Assembly: GCA_020025035.1 (NCBI GenBank)
Contig: JAHHSU010000002.1
Span: 1-51,617 of the forward strand
From: Thomasclavelia sp.
Lineage (GTDB): Bacteria > Bacillota_I > Bacilli_A > Erysipelotrichales > Coprobacillaceae
Length of the DNA: 51,617 nt
Direction: 5' to 3'
Shown here: in pieces, positions 32,397-42,329 of the stretch
Layout: every line of letters starts with the position of its first letter
How positions within the stretch are numbered: the stretch's first letter is position 1
Made by a program: the position numbers and the translations under genes
The notes under the pieces: generated by a model
The model's input: the letters and a program-made list of their open reading frames with translations, nothing else
Databases searched by the model: none
Told to the model about the DNA's origin: nothing

Positions 32397-33386
32397 TTAC
32401 AAGTCTAATCCAAGTGCCTTTTTATTTACACAATTATATGGAATCTCCCCATTACATACACAAATTGCAGTTTGTAAACATTTCACACGCAAATCTATAT
32501 CTGCTTCAATCGAAAAGTATGCACAATGAGATGTTAAGGTTGCATTATCTTCTTGTAAAATTGGATCATCTATTGCAATAGGTTCGATTTCCCATGTATC
32601 CAATCCTACCGCACCAATCTTTCCAGTTTTTAATCCAGCTTTTACACTATCTAAGTCAATAATTGCCCCTCTAGCAACATTAACTAAAATAACATCATCT
32701 TTCATTTTAGAAATAGCTTCTTCATTAATTAAATGGTATGTTTCCTCATTTAATAAAAGATAAATACCAATAATATCTGAAACTGCATATAACTCTTCTT
32801 TGGTCTTTAAACGTTGCACACCTAATTTTTCAAATACACTGTCAGGTACATATGGATCGTATGCAACAAACTTAACTCCAAAACCAGCCATTTGCTTACA
32901 CACTTCTTGCCCTATAGAGCCAAACCCTAAAAATCCCATGGTCATGGTAGACATACGGTGATGCGGTCTTCCACATAACATAGAACGATCTTTCCAACCT
33001 CCAGCACGAATCGTACGATCATATAAACAAATATTTCGTAATGCACATAAAATTAAAGTAACTGAATGTAATGCCACTTCTTCCACACAATAATCTGGTA
33101 TATTACATACCATTATTCCACGATCATTTGCTGCTTGAACATCTATATTGTCATACCCTATTGAAGTAACAATGATTGCTTTAATAGAATCTGGAAGATG
33201 ATCAATAGCTTCCTTAGATAATGGATAAAAAGTAATAATTACATCATCTCCATTACATGCTTTTGATAACTGATCTGGTGTAGTCATATCTATTGCATGG
33301 TATTTCACTCCTGCATTATCTAAAATGTGAAAATGCCCCTTAAAAAATATATTTGCATACGTTTCTCCATAAAATAATACTTTCAT
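32397..33386 (-). CDS. D-isomer-specific 2-hydroxyacid dehydrogenase
   Basis: 329-residue NAD-dependent oxidoreductase of the D-LDH/phosphoglycerate dehydrogenase superfamily. The Rossmann motif is GFLGFGSIGQEV; catalytic residues are Arg in NVARGAIID, Glu in LDTWEIEP and His in LTSHCAYFS. Substrate is not certain: the sequence is compatible with D-lactate, hydroxyisocaproate or another 2-oxoacid reductase, any of which would help regenerate NAD in fermentation. GHFHILD and CGRPHHRMSTMTMG are not features I can tie to a named subfamily. The gene is alone, with AAGGAGG before the ATG and a 337-base gap upstream. Confidence 0.88.
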   Translation of the reverse strand: MKVLFYGETYANIFFKGHFHILDNAGVKYHAIDMTTPDQLSKACNGDDVIITFYPLSKEAIDHLPDSIKAIIVTSIGYDNIDVQAANDRGIMVCNIPDYCVEEVALHSVTLILCALRNICLYDRTIRAGGWKDRSMLCGRPHHRMSTMTMGFLGFGSIGQEVCKQMAGFGVKFVAYDPYVPDSVFEKLGVQRLKTKEELYAVSDIIGIYLLLNEETYHLINEEAISKMKDDVILVNVARGAIIDLDSVKAGLKTGKIGAVGLDTWEIEPIAIDDPILQEDNATLTSHCAYFSIEADIDLRVKCLQTAICVCNGEIPYNCVNKKALGLDL

Positions 33387-33624
33387 ATTTATAGCCTCCT
33401 TATCATTATTTTATGTATTAATTTTTCATATTCAATCAATGAATTAAATAAAATATTTTATACTACGTACAACTAACTTATCAAAACATAAGTAACTAAT
33501 GAACATATCAAACAGTCTAGTATTTTGATAACTAAAAGAATTAGATAAAACTATTACTACTATTTTATCTATCTAAAAAGATTATTCTAATTTATTTTAT
33601 AGTGTATTCTCACTTTTTGAGTGA

Positions 33625-33673
33625 TGACATACTAGTGATATAAATATTATATTCTCTAACAAATAGTATGTCA
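33625..33673. promoter_or_regulatory. Spaced 9-bp inverted repeat
   Basis: TGACATACT (33625-33633) and AGTATGTCA (33665-33673) form a perfect inverted repeat separated by 31 AT-rich bases, in the gap between the hydroxyacid dehydrogenase and the upstream operon. It could be an operator pair or a hairpin; the function is unknown. The rest of 33387-33684 shows nothing I can support. Confidence 0.3.
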
Positions 33674-33684
33674 AATTACAATAT

Positions 33685-33715
33685 AAAAAGATTACACCAG
33701 TAATGTAATCTTTTT
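33685..33715 (-). terminator. Terminator of the nptA-manA-ORF operon
   Basis: AAAAAGATTACA (33685-33696) pairs with TGTAATCTTTTT (33704-33715) around 7 bases, with T runs on both strands; it follows the 528-residue ORF. Confidence 0.85.
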
Positions 33716-33723
33716 GACATAAT

Positions 33724-35310
33724 TTAACTAATCTTATATATTTCTGTAACTGGGGCCTCATTTTGATAACTAATATTCAGTTCATCTCCTTGACCAACAA
33801 AAGGTAATTTCATTTCACCTACATTTATTTTAGCACGATAACGATGACCGTCTTGATCAACTATATAATAATAAGTATTTCCATCAATAATTGCTGTTGA
33901 AATATCTTTTACTGTAATGGTTTTATCCATATATTCACTTTCATCCATACTAATATTCACGTTCTTATCCCCAATATAATTTTGAGCAGCTTTTTCTATT
34001 CCTTGGGATGCATCAGTAACAACTACTTTTTGATAATCTTGCACATCTACAAAAGCATACATTTTTACTAATCCTGCATTATCTTTTAAAGATATTAAAT
34101 AAGTAGGTTGATTATTTAAATTAATCAACAATGGAAAACTAGCAGTATAATTCATTTGTTGAACTTGCCCTTTAGCACTTTCCATTGCAGAAGTTTCTTC
34201 AGCACCTGGAACGGAATAAAATGTTGTTTCTTTAGTACGCATGTTACTTAATACAAATCCAATATTTGATTCATCTGCTAATGTTGAGGTAATTCCTGTA
34301 TATAGATAAATATCATCATCTTTAGCAATATAATTATATCCTCTAGTTGTTTTAACTACATTTTTTTGTCCAAATATTGAATTGAAGAAGCCATTTTTAT
34401 ATAAACCCCAATCATCTATTTGTTGGATTAATAATTCAGCTGGGTAAACATGATCAACCCATGTAGGTACATCATTTACTGTATAAAATTTAGACTCACC
34501 TGTAATTGGATCTAGGATTACTACCCCTTTAACATCTTCTAACAATCCAATTCCTTTATATTTGAATACTGGAACAACAAAAAATGGTGCTCCATTTTCA
34601 TCTATTTCAAAATTTTCCTTACCAAAAATAAATGTTGGATACTGTAGTCTTAATTTTCTTTGTAATTTTTCATTAAATAATCCAGATGGGACATACTTCA
34701 TTCCTTTTTCTAATTTCACTAAATCTGTACTTCCATCTACTGAATCTACACTAATATAGCCTTTTACTCCATTTTTACGATTAATTAAATATTTATATAC
34801 TCCATTATATTCTAAAGGAGTCACTCGTACTACACGATTATGATAATTAATTTGCGTATATAATGGTGAAACATCAAATTGCGAAACTAACTCTGGCAAT
34901 TGTCCCATTACTCTATCCCCTAATTTTAAAGAGGAATCACGATCTAATAAAGGTAGTGTTGAAAAGTCTACTGGTTGTATATCGCTTAAAAAATTTTGAG
35001 ACTCATCTATATCAATACGATTTGCATACATTTTTGCATTAATCAATGGTGAATAAAATATATTAATTAAAATAATTACTACAACTAGTAATCCAAAAAA
35101 TATAAATGGTTTGGTTTTACTTTTCAAGTTATATTGACTTAGTGATGTAATATTGCTTTTAAAATCTAATATAAAATAAACTACAACAAGTTGAAACACA
35201 AAACCCCAAAATGCCATTGATTGTAAATTTAATGGTGGAATTGTAATATAAAATATCACCATTCCAACCACAAGTGTAATAAATACATTGTTTATTATTC
35301 TTTTATACAT
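33724..35310 (-). CDS. Unrecognised membrane-anchored protein, 528 residues
   Basis: I do not recognise a named family. Three hydrophobic segments lie at about 8-28, 30-48 and 68-88. The remaining 430 residues are probably extracytoplasmic, without Cys, and rich in beta-type segments. Stretches such as VVILDPITGESKFYTVNDVPTWVDHVYPAE (two pieces: DPITGESKFYTVNDVP, TWVDHVYPAELL) recall PepSY/lipoprotein-like or SH3-like modules, and the last 70 residues (ITVKDISTAIIDGNTYYYIVD) look like an OB/SH3 barrel. It is the third gene of nptA-manA-ORF, 24 bases after manA, and has a good GGGGGAG site and its own terminator. A role at the cell envelope is inferred from topology only. Confidence 0.8.
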   Translation of the reverse strand: MYKRIINNVFITLVVGMVIFYITIPPLNLQSMAFWGFVFQLVVVYFILDFKSNITSLSQYNLKSKTKPFIFFGLLVVVIILINIFYSPLINAKMYANRIDIDESQNFLSDIQPVDFSTLPLLDRDSSLKLGDRVMGQLPELVSQFDVSPLYTQINYHNRVVRVTPLEYNGVYKYLINRKNGVKGYISVDSVDGSTDLVKLEKGMKYVPSGLFNEKLQRKLRLQYPTFIFGKENFEIDENGAPFFVVPVFKYKGIGLLEDVKGVVILDPITGESKFYTVNDVPTWVDHVYPAELLIQQIDDWGLYKNGFFNSIFGQKNVVKTTRGYNYIAKDDDIYLYTGITSTLADESNIGFVLSNMRTKETTFYSVPGAEETSAMESAKGQVQQMNYTASFPLLINLNNQPTYLISLKDNAGLVKMYAFVDVQDYQKVVVTDASQGIEKAAQNYIGDKNVNISMDESEYMDKTITVKDISTAIIDGNTYYYIVDQDGHRYRAKINVGEMKLPFVGQGDELNISYQNEAPVTEIYKIS

Positions 35311-35334
35311 GATACTCCCCCTTTTTATATTATT

Positions 35335-36270
35335 CTATAATGTAGTAACCATTAATTCAAGCAAACCATCCAATTCAATATTTAAAACATCATTACAAAT
35401 AATCAAATGATCCCCTTTACTAATTTCCATATGATTAATAGTTCCTTTTCCATCAAGTACACTTACTAATGAAAAAGGAGCCTTATGTTGATAATGATAT
35501 TCTCCATAAACTTCATATTTCTTTACAGTAAAATATGGAGAAACAATGAGTGTTTCTACTTTACATGCGTCATATTGCTTAATCGTACGATGTTGGTTAT
35601 GGTTTGATTTATCAGGAACATTAATCGTATCTATGGACTGTGACAAATGCAATTCCCTTTTTTTTCCATTACTATCCACTCTATCATAATCATATACTCG
35701 ATAAGTAATATCTGAAGATTGTTGTACTTCATAGATAAGTGATCCTGCACAAATTGCATGAATTGTACCTGCAGGAATATAAAAGAAATCTTTTGGTTGT
35801 ATTTCAAATTGATTTAATAACGAAGCATACTCATGATGCTTAATTGTATGAATTAATTCCTCTTTTGTTTTAGCATGATGACCTATAACCATTTGTGTAT
35901 GTTTTAAACAATCAATTACATACCAACATTCTGTTTTTCCTAAAGAATTTTCATGTATTCTTGCATATTCATCATTAGGATGAACTTGTACACTTAAATT
36001 TTGACTAGCGTCTATGATTTTGACTAATAAAGGAAATTGCTTTGCTTCTATATTTCCAAACAATTCACGATGCTCTTGGTACAAGGTAGATAAAGACATG
36101 CCCTGATACTTAGAATTACGAATTAAACAATCTCCATTTTGATGGGCTGAAATTGCCCAACATTCCCCAGTATGATCACTAGGAATAGGATAATCGTATA
36201 CTTGTTTTAATCGTTGTCCACCCCAAACCATTTCTTTAAAAATAGGTTCTATAAATAGTATATGACCCAT
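35335..36270 (-). CDS. manA: Mannose-6-phosphate isomerase, class I
   Basis: 311-residue zinc cupin enzyme interconverting mannose-6-P and fructose-6-P, feeding glycolysis or mannose-based glycans. Signatures: FIEPIFKEMVWGGQRL at the N terminus, LSVQVHPND (zinc ligands Gln and His), GKTECWYV (Glu ligand), FFYIPAGTIHAI (His ligand) and VQQSSDITYRVYDYDR. Length fits the short Bacillota form. Between nptA (22-base gap) and the 528-residue ORF (24-base gap). AGGAGGGATTAGGA precedes the ATG. Confidence 0.95.
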   Translation of the reverse strand: MGHILFIEPIFKEMVWGGQRLKQVYDYPIPSDHTGECWAISAHQNGDCLIRNSKYQGMSLSTLYQEHRELFGNIEAKQFPLLVKIIDASQNLSVQVHPNDEYARIHENSLGKTECWYVIDCLKHTQMVIGHHAKTKEELIHTIKHHEYASLLNQFEIQPKDFFYIPAGTIHAICAGSLIYEVQQSSDITYRVYDYDRVDSNGKKRELHLSQSIDTINVPDKSNHNQHRTIKQYDACKVETLIVSPYFTVKKYEVYGEYHYQHKAPFSLVSVLDGKGTINHMEISKGDHLIICNDVLNIELDGLLELMVTTL

Positions 36271-36292
36271 TCCTAATCCCTCCTATAAAATA

Positions 36293-37924
36293 TTAATTAA
36301 ATTCTTTTAAATGAATTCGATAATAATAACATAATTTAGCTATACTATAAATATGATCAGCTATCCTTTCGATATCTGTTAAAATTTCACTATATACCAC
36401 GCAAGATTCTGCAGATATTTTTCCTTGTTTTAAACGAGTAATTTGATTTTCTCTATAATTTGCAATCAATTCATCTACTAACTCTTCATTTTCAACAATT
36501 TTATCGATATTAATTAATTGGTCTACCCAATTATCTTTTTCAAAACAATCTAATGAATTAACCACCACTTGATATAATATAGTAAGTTCAGTTTGTGCTT
36601 GATTACTATATTTTAAATGATTTTCTATTGTATCATCTAAATACTGTGCTAAATTTTTTGCGTGATCTCCTATACGTTCTATATTACTAGTAATTTTAAA
36701 TAATGCATTAGTTAACAATGAATCGGATTCATTAGAATCAATCAAGGTTACTTTCGCGTTAAATCTTGTAATTTCAGTATTTAAGTAATCAATATATTTT
36801 TCATTTTTCATAATCTTTTCATTATATTTGTTAGTACAATCAATTAATCCTGTCATGGCAAGACTAATGTTTTGATGTGCAAAATCAAACATTCTACTGA
36901 CTTCTTTAGTCATTTGTGTAATTGCAACAAAAGTTGGTTCATCTTGATTAGTAAGATATACTGTCTTCATTTCATCACTTTCATCTTCTTGAATTGGAAT
37001 AACTTTTTCTACGAATCTACATAACATATTTCCAAATGGAAATAATAATAATGTTGTCCCTACATTAAATACTGTATGCACATTTGCAATTTGACTTTGT
37101 ACAGAATGTGGAGTTAAATCTGCAATATATTGAGCAAAAGGAAACATCATACATAAGCTAACAAATATAACTGTACCAATTAAATTAAACGCTAAATGAA
37201 TTAATGTCGTACGTTTTGCAGATCTACTTGCACCAAATGATGCGATAATTGAAGTAATACATGTACCTATATTTTGTCCAAATAATACATAAATAGCACT
37301 GTTTAATTGAATCGCTCCACTACTAGCTAATGCCTGTAATATTCCTATAGAAGCACTAGAACTTTGAATAATTGCAGTAAATAATGCTCCTGCTAAAATA
37401 CCTAAAAACGGATTTTGAAAACTTGAAATTAATCTAGTAAAAGGCTCATAATTTCTTAATGGAACCATGGCATCAGACATCATTCCCATTCCTACAAATA
37501 ATATTCCAAGTCCAGCTAATATTTCTCCTGTATATTTTATTTTTTTATTTTTGATAAACTGTATACAAAATACACCAACAAAAACTAAAATAAGTGCTAC
37601 ATCATGAACATTTAATGCAATTAATTGCCCCGTAATAGTTGTTCCAATATTTGCCCCCATAATCAACCATACTGCCTGATTCAATGTCATTAGTCCAGAA
37701 TTAACAAAACCTACTACCATTACTGTTGTAGCAGAGGATGATTGAATAACTGCTGTTACCCCTGCTCCAATTAATACACCAACAAATCGATTAGATGTAA
37801 TTCTTTCTAATATTTTTTTCAAACTGTTTCCAGCTACATTTTCTAATCCAGTAGACATCATATGCATACCGTACAAAAATAAACCTAATCCTCCTAGCAT
37901 AGGAAATAAATTTTTATAATCCAT
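36293..37924 (-). CDS. Na+/phosphate symporter with PhoU-like domain
   Basis: 543-residue NptA/PiT-II type transporter. Two inverted repeats carry the QSSS signatures (TAVIQSSSATTVMVVGFVNSG and TAIIQSSSASIGILQALASSG, each shortened here to QSSSATTVM and QSSSASIGI), with about eight or nine helices. The C-terminal 200 residues are a cytosolic PhoU-like helical bundle (IERIGDHAKNLAQYL, IERIADHIYSIAKL). It imports phosphate or controls its flux. Start ATG 37924 is chosen because the GTG at 37933 is too close to GAAGGA. First gene of the nptA-manA-ORF operon. Confidence 0.92.
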   Translation of the reverse strand: MDYKNLFPMLGGLGLFLYGMHMMSTGLENVAGNSLKKILERITSNRFVGVLIGAGVTAVIQSSSATTVMVVGFVNSGLMTLNQAVWLIMGANIGTTITGQLIALNVHDVALILVFVGVFCIQFIKNKKIKYTGEILAGLGILFVGMGMMSDAMVPLRNYEPFTRLISSFQNPFLGILAGALFTAIIQSSSASIGILQALASSGAIQLNSAIYVLFGQNIGTCITSIIASFGASRSAKRTTLIHLAFNLIGTVIFVSLCMMFPFAQYIADLTPHSVQSQIANVHTVFNVGTTLLLFPFGNMLCRFVEKVIPIQEDESDEMKTVYLTNQDEPTFVAITQMTKEVSRMFDFAHQNISLAMTGLIDCTNKYNEKIMKNEKYIDYLNTEITRFNAKVTLIDSNESDSLLTNALFKITSNIERIGDHAKNLAQYLDDTIENHLKYSNQAQTELTILYQVVVNSLDCFEKDNWVDQLINIDKIVENEELVDELIANYRENQITRLKQGKISAESCVVYSEILTDIERIADHIYSIAKLCYYYRIHLKEFN

Positions 37925-37933
37925 ATAAGTCAC

Positions 37934-38252
37934 GTCCTTCTTCCATTCTTAAACTTATTATCTTTATCATTTCTCACACTGACTTGTTGATATCCCTATA
38001 CTTCGCCCCTTTAATATGAAATAGTTTATTTATATGTATACTTGCATTATATCAAATATCATAGTATCCAAAAAGAAATATTTGAAAATATTTTTAATAA
38101 ATCACATAAAAATCACTAAATTCTATCAAATAAATAAGAAAAATTTAATATTAGTTGATATTTTTAACTAATTCCAATAAAAAAAGAAAACTAAATTTGA
38201 AATAAATCTATTTATTAGATTTATTTTTTTAGTTTTCTAATGAAATTTTATT
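37934..38252 (-). promoter_or_regulatory. Intergenic region: nptA promoter candidate and prs terminator
   Basis: TATAAT on the minus strand at 38046-38051 could be the -10 of nptA, leaving a leader of about 115 bases with GGGGCGAAGTATAGGG, a locally GC-richer stretch; the -35 is weak. The left part of 38160-38240 holds the prs terminator listed separately. No ORF seen. Confidence 0.35.
38178..38238 (-). terminator. Terminator after prs
   Basis: AGAAAACTAAA (38185-38195) pairs with TTTAGTTTTCT (38228-38238), and an inner stem AAATAAATCT/AGATTTATTT continues it. On the minus strand the hairpin ends in TTTTTTT. Confidence 0.7.
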
Positions 38253-39215
38253 CTATGATTCATGGAAATCGTATTTATCAAAAATATCGCTAATTGGTTT
38301 TGCATCTTCAATATGGTTAATCGTACTAGCTAATAACTCTGCAATTGAAACAGTCACTAATTTTTCGAATTGTTTTTCTTTTGGTAATTCTATTGTATCT
38401 GTTACAACTACTTCTTTAGCAACTGAATTTTGTAATCTTTCTCTTGCAGGACCAGAGAATACAGCATGTGTACAAGCAATATACACATCATTTGCACCTT
38501 TTTCTTTTAATGCTTGTGCTCCTGCAGCAATAGTTCCGCCTGTATCAATCATATCATCTACCATAATACAGTTTCTTCCTTTAACGTCCCCTATAATTCC
38601 TGTCACCTCTGCAACATTTGGTTTTGGTCTTCTTTTATCAATAATCGCTAATGGAACATCTAAAGCATTTGCTAGTTTTCTAGCTCTATTAGCTCCTCCA
38701 TGGTCAGGTGAAACTACAGTTAAATTTTCAATATTCTTTTTTCTAAAATAGTGACCTAAAAGAGGTAAAGCCGTCATATCATCGACTGGTATGTTAAAAA
38801 ATCCTTGAATTTGTGTTGCATGTAAATCCACCGTCACTACTCGATCAACACCAGCAGATTGTAATAAATCTGCTACTAATTTTGCAGTGATTGGTTGTCT
38901 AGGTTTAGCTTTTCTATCTTGTCTAGCATACCCAAAATATGGTACAACTGCTGTAATTTCTTTTGCAGACGCTCTTTTTAATGCATCAATACAAATAAGT
39001 AATTCCATTAAATTTTCTGTAACAGGAGCAGAAGTTGATTGTACGATATAGACGTGTTTTCCACGTACTGATTCTTCTGTATTTACTAATATCTCTCCAT
39101 CTGCAAAATGATGTACAGTTGTAGGACATAAAGTAGTTCCTAAATAATCTGCAATTTTTTGCGCTAATTTTTGACTTGATGATAGTGCAAGCACTGTTGT
39201 TTGTTGTTTTTCCAT
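38253..39215 (-). CDS. prs: Ribose-phosphate pyrophosphokinase (PRPP synthase)
   Basis: 320-residue enzyme making PRPP for nucleotides, NAD, His and Trp. Class I features: [40 protein letters not shown] (short: [10 protein letters not shown]), catalytic HATQIQGFF and the PRPP loop [14 protein letters not shown]. Cytosolic hexamer, normally regulated by ADP and phosphate. It is the last gene of the cluster glmU-prs, 11 bases after glmU, as in Bacillus. Confidence 0.98.
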   Translation of the reverse strand: MEKQQTTVLALSSSQKLAQKIADYLGTTLCPTTVHHFADGEILVNTEESVRGKHVYIVQSTSAPVTENLMELLICIDALKRASAKEITAVVPYFGYARQDRKAKPRQPITAKLVADLLQSAGVDRVVTVDLHATQIQGFFNIPVDDMTALPLLGHYFRKKNIENLTVVSPDHGGANRARKLANALDVPLAIIDKRRPKPNVAEVTGIIGDVKGRNCIMVDDMIDTGGTIAAGAQALKEKGANDVYIACTHAVFSGPARERLQNSVAKEVVVTDTIELPKEKQFEKLVTVSIAELLASTINHIEDAKPISDIFDKYDFHES

Positions 39216-39226
39216 GATTATTCCTC

Positions 39227-40609
39227 TTATTTTCTTCCTTCTTGTTTTTCCTTTAATACTTTAGCATAGCCTGTTTTATTTACCTGATATGCTCTTGCAA
39301 TCGCAAAATCATCCTTAGCTACGTCTTTAGTAATTGTAGACCCAGCTGCTACATAAGAATCATTTTCGATCGTTACTGGTGCAATCAAATTAGAATTACA
39401 TCCAATAAATACATGATCTTTTATAATTGTTTTGAATTTATTTTTCCCATCATAATTACTAGTAATTGTTCCACACCCGATATTTACTGACTTTCCAACA
39501 TCAGAATCGCCAATATAGCTAAGATGAGCACATTTACTTCCTACTCCAAAAACACTTTTTTTCATCTCTACAAAGTTTCCAATATGCACATTTTCTTGAA
39601 TATGACAATTTTGACGTAACCTTGCATATGGACCTATGTCAGTACCTGATTCAACAATAGAATCACTAATAACAGAAAATTTAATTTCAACATTATCTTT
39701 AATTGTTACATGATCAAATTCACAATGAGGTCCTAAGTGACAATTTTCACCAATCACACTTTTTCCTTTGATAATAGTTCCAGGTTCAATAATAGTATCT
39801 TTACCTATTGTTACATCTGGTCCAATATAAGTTGAATCTACATCAATAATGGTAACTCCATTTATCATGTGTTGATAATTTAGTCTTTCTTGAAGTTTTT
39901 TAGTAGAATGATATAAATCTATTCTATCATTTACTCCTCCTACTTCTTCAAAATCGTCTATTACATAACTAGCTACCTTTAACTGATGTTCATACATGAT
40001 AGAAATAACATCAGTTAAATAATATTCTTCTTGCACGTTATCATTTTTAATTTGCTTTAATGCCTTAAACAGTTCAATATTATCAAAGCAATACACTCCA
40101 GTATTCATTTCACTGATTTTTCTTTCTTGATCAGTTGCATCTTTATACTCCACTATTTTTTTTACATGACCTTGATTATCTCGTATTATTCGTCCATAAT
40201 GTTTTTTTTCATCACAATGAGCACTAACTAATGTAACATGATGATGATTTTTTTGGTGAATTTCAATAATATTATTGATAGTATCACTTGTAATCAATGG
40301 CGCATCTCCATTTAACACTAACGTTATTCCTGGTTTATCTTGTAGTAAATTACTTGCTTGCATCACAGCATGTCCTGTACCAAGTAGTTGTAATTGTTCA
40401 ATATAATCAACCTCATTACCCACTACTTCTTTTACATGTTCAGCTTGATGTCCTACTACAATTAATGATTTTGTTACCTTAGTACATTTTAATGTATCTA
40501 CGATATGTAAAATCATCGGCTTATATAAAACTTCATGTAATACTTTAGGTATTTTAGAATTCAAACGTGTACCCTTACCTGCAGCTAAAACAATTGCATA
40601 AATGTCCAT
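39227..40609 (-). CDS. glmU: Bifunctional GlmU (GlcNAc-1-P uridyltransferase / GlcN-1-P acetyltransferase)
   Basis: 460-residue enzyme that makes UDP-GlcNAc for peptidoglycan. The N-terminal uridyltransferase has [21 protein letters not shown] and [10 protein letters not shown]. The C-terminal left-handed beta helix (from about 250) has repeated hexapeptides and the acetyltransferase residues in [19 protein letters not shown] and [18 protein letters not shown] (each quoted partly). Followed by prs; separated from ispE by 93 bases where Bacillus would carry purR and spoVG. AAAGGAG precedes the ATG. Confidence 0.97.
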   Translation of the reverse strand: MDIYAIVLAAGKGTRLNSKIPKVLHEVLYKPMILHIVDTLKCTKVTKSLIVVGHQAEHVKEVVGNEVDYIEQLQLLGTGHAVMQASNLLQDKPGITLVLNGDAPLITSDTINNIIEIHQKNHHHVTLVSAHCDEKKHYGRIIRDNQGHVKKIVEYKDATDQERKISEMNTGVYCFDNIELFKALKQIKNDNVQEEYYLTDVISIMYEHQLKVASYVIDDFEEVGGVNDRIDLYHSTKKLQERLNYQHMINGVTIIDVDSTYIGPDVTIGKDTIIEPGTIIKGKSVIGENCHLGPHCEFDHVTIKDNVEIKFSVISDSIVESGTDIGPYARLRQNCHIQENVHIGNFVEMKKSVFGVGSKCAHLSYIGDSDVGKSVNIGCGTITSNYDGKNKFKTIIKDHVFIGCNSNLIAPVTIENDSYVAAGSTITKDVAKDDFAIARAYQVNKTGYAKVLKEKQEGRK

Positions 40610-40702
40610 TTTTCCACTCCTTTATGTAAATATATTAGCAAATTTTACCAAAAAATAAAAGATATAATCGTAAATACTGTATATAAAAGAAAAAAGAATC
40701 TA

Positions 40703-41554
40703 TTATTCTTCAACTTGGATAAATTCTGTTTTTCTTACAAATAATTTTTTTTGTTTAAAATAACTAAATGCATCATCTAATAATTGATCATCATAAGTTA
40801 ACCCAAACACAGTAGAACCACTACCTGACATTAATGCACAATCAAATCCCATTTCTAACATTTTATTTTTAATTTCCTTAATTTGTGGGACAATTTCTAT
40901 TGAAACATTTTCAAGTGTATTTCCTAAACATTGACACATATGCTTATAATCATCTTCCATTAAACATTTTTTGATATCGTTACAATTTGGATGAAACTCA
41001 TGATCTAATTGTAAAGATTGAAAAGACTTTTTGGTAGAAACTCCTTTTTTAGGTTTTACAAGTAATATTTTTGGTCGGAGATTTGTTTGAAAAAATTCCA
41101 ATCGTTCTCCTATCCCTGATACAAAAGAAAGCTTTTGGTGGATGCAAAAAGGGATATCTGCTCCAATACTTTTACCTAAGTTTGCTAGTTCATCTAAACT
41201 GATATTAAGATGATATAATTTTGATATTGCTCGCATTACTGCTGCTCCATCACTGCTTCCTCCAGCCATTCCTGCTTGAGTAGGAATATGCTTATAGATA
41301 AATATTTTTACACCACCTTCTAGATGATAAGTATCCATCATCAATTGTGCTACACGGTATACAATATTACGATGATCTAAAGGCATAGTATTAGAATTAC
41401 TATAAATTTCTATTCCTGAAGGTATTTTATCTACATAAATTAAATCATGAAGCGCTATAGGAACCATTATCATCTCTAATTCATGAAATCCATCTTCATT
41501 TTTTTTAACAACATTTAATCCTAAATTAATTTTAGCGTACGCTTTAACTTTCAT
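40703..41554 (-). CDS. ispE: 4-diphosphocytidyl-2-C-methyl-D-erythritol kinase
   Basis: 283-residue GHMP kinase of the MEP isoprenoid pathway. KAYAKINLGLNVV at the N terminus and the ATP motif PTQAGMAGGSSDGAA are diagnostic; the C-terminal MSGSGSTVFGL is the third GHMP motif. Its presence shows that isoprenoids (undecaprenyl lipid carrier) are made by the MEP route. It follows yabG by 6 bases; the sspF and veg genes found nearby in Bacillus are absent. Confidence 0.96.
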   Translation of the reverse strand: MKVKAYAKINLGLNVVKKNEDGFHELEMIMVPIALHDLIYVDKIPSGIEIYSNSNTMPLDHRNIVYRVAQLMMDTYHLEGGVKIFIYKHIPTQAGMAGGSSDGAAVMRAISKLYHLNISLDELANLGKSIGADIPFCIHQKLSFVSGIGERLEFFQTNLRPKILLVKPKKGVSTKKSFQSLQLDHEFHPNCNDIKKCLMEDDYKHMCQCLGNTLENVSIEIVPQIKEIKNKMLEMGFDCALMSGSGSTVFGLTYDDQLLDDAFSYFKQKKLFVRKTEFIQVEE

Positions 41555-41560
41555 ACAATA

Positions 41561-42316
41561 TCAACTCCTTTTTGGATAAATACTACGAGCAACTCCTTTG
41601 GTATCAATTCCTCCTATCCCTTGAGATTTATTATAAGTGTTTTGAATAATAGATTCTACATCAACATAATTCTTTACACTTTCATTGGCAATTTGAAATG
41701 CAATATAGACTGGATCTAATGCATGGATATTTTTTCTCATAGGAGAAGAAGCAAAATTAGCTCCAGCAGCTATTAAGTGTTCATAATAAGACTGACACCC
41801 ACCTGCAAATATAACTAATTGGTCCATATTACTTTGATACAATCTTGCTTGTTTAATTGCATCTATATAATCTTGACTATGCGTATAGGCATCAATATTT
41901 TCATTGTCCATTTTTTTATCCATTGCATCATGTCCTGTAAGTACTAGAATTTGTGGTTTATGTTTTTCTAAAAGACTTATCACCTGATCTTTCATTTGAT
42001 TTTCTTTTAAGTATAAACATACACTACGTAATCCCAATTCTTTATATTTTTCCTCACACATTTTTAAATATCTCATATCACCATCTAAATGTAATACTTT
42101 TCCTTTCATTACATGATGATTCCTTAATAATTTACTTTCATCTATTCGAAACATTGGTTTTTGATGATCAACAATTTCTAAATCCTCAATCTCACTATCT
42201 GCAATTAAACGAACTTCTATACCTTTTAAATAACAAATATTATGTTGGATATCATAAATTTCAAATACAATATCTTTGTGGTATTTACGTCTTACAACTA
42301 AATCACCAATTTTCAT
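41561..42316 (-). CDS. yabG: Sporulation-specific cysteine protease YabG
   Basis: 251-residue protease (U57) which, in Bacillus and Clostridioides, is made in the mother cell and trims coat or cortex-associated proteins such as SafA or CspBA. N-terminal KIGDLVVRRKYHKDI and the catalytic-type residues H129 (VLTGHDAMD) and C174 (FAGGCQSYYE) are present with spacing close to that of C. difficile YabG. ISO-type end: GIGGIDTKGVARSIYP. It is shorter than Bacillus YabG (about 290). It lies between rsmA and ispE, the Bacillus order. Confidence 0.93.
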   Translation of the reverse strand: MKIGDLVVRRKYHKDIVFEIYDIQHNICYLKGIEVRLIADSEIEDLEIVDHQKPMFRIDESKLLRNHHVMKGKVLHLDGDMRYLKMCEEKYKELGLRSVCLYLKENQMKDQVISLLEKHKPQILVLTGHDAMDKKMDNENIDAYTHSQDYIDAIKQARLYQSNMDQLVIFAGGCQSYYEHLIAAGANFASSPMRKNIHALDPVYIAFQIANESVKNYVDVESIIQNTYNKSQGIGGIDTKGVARSIYPKRS

Positions 42317-42329
42317 ATTATCACCTCAT

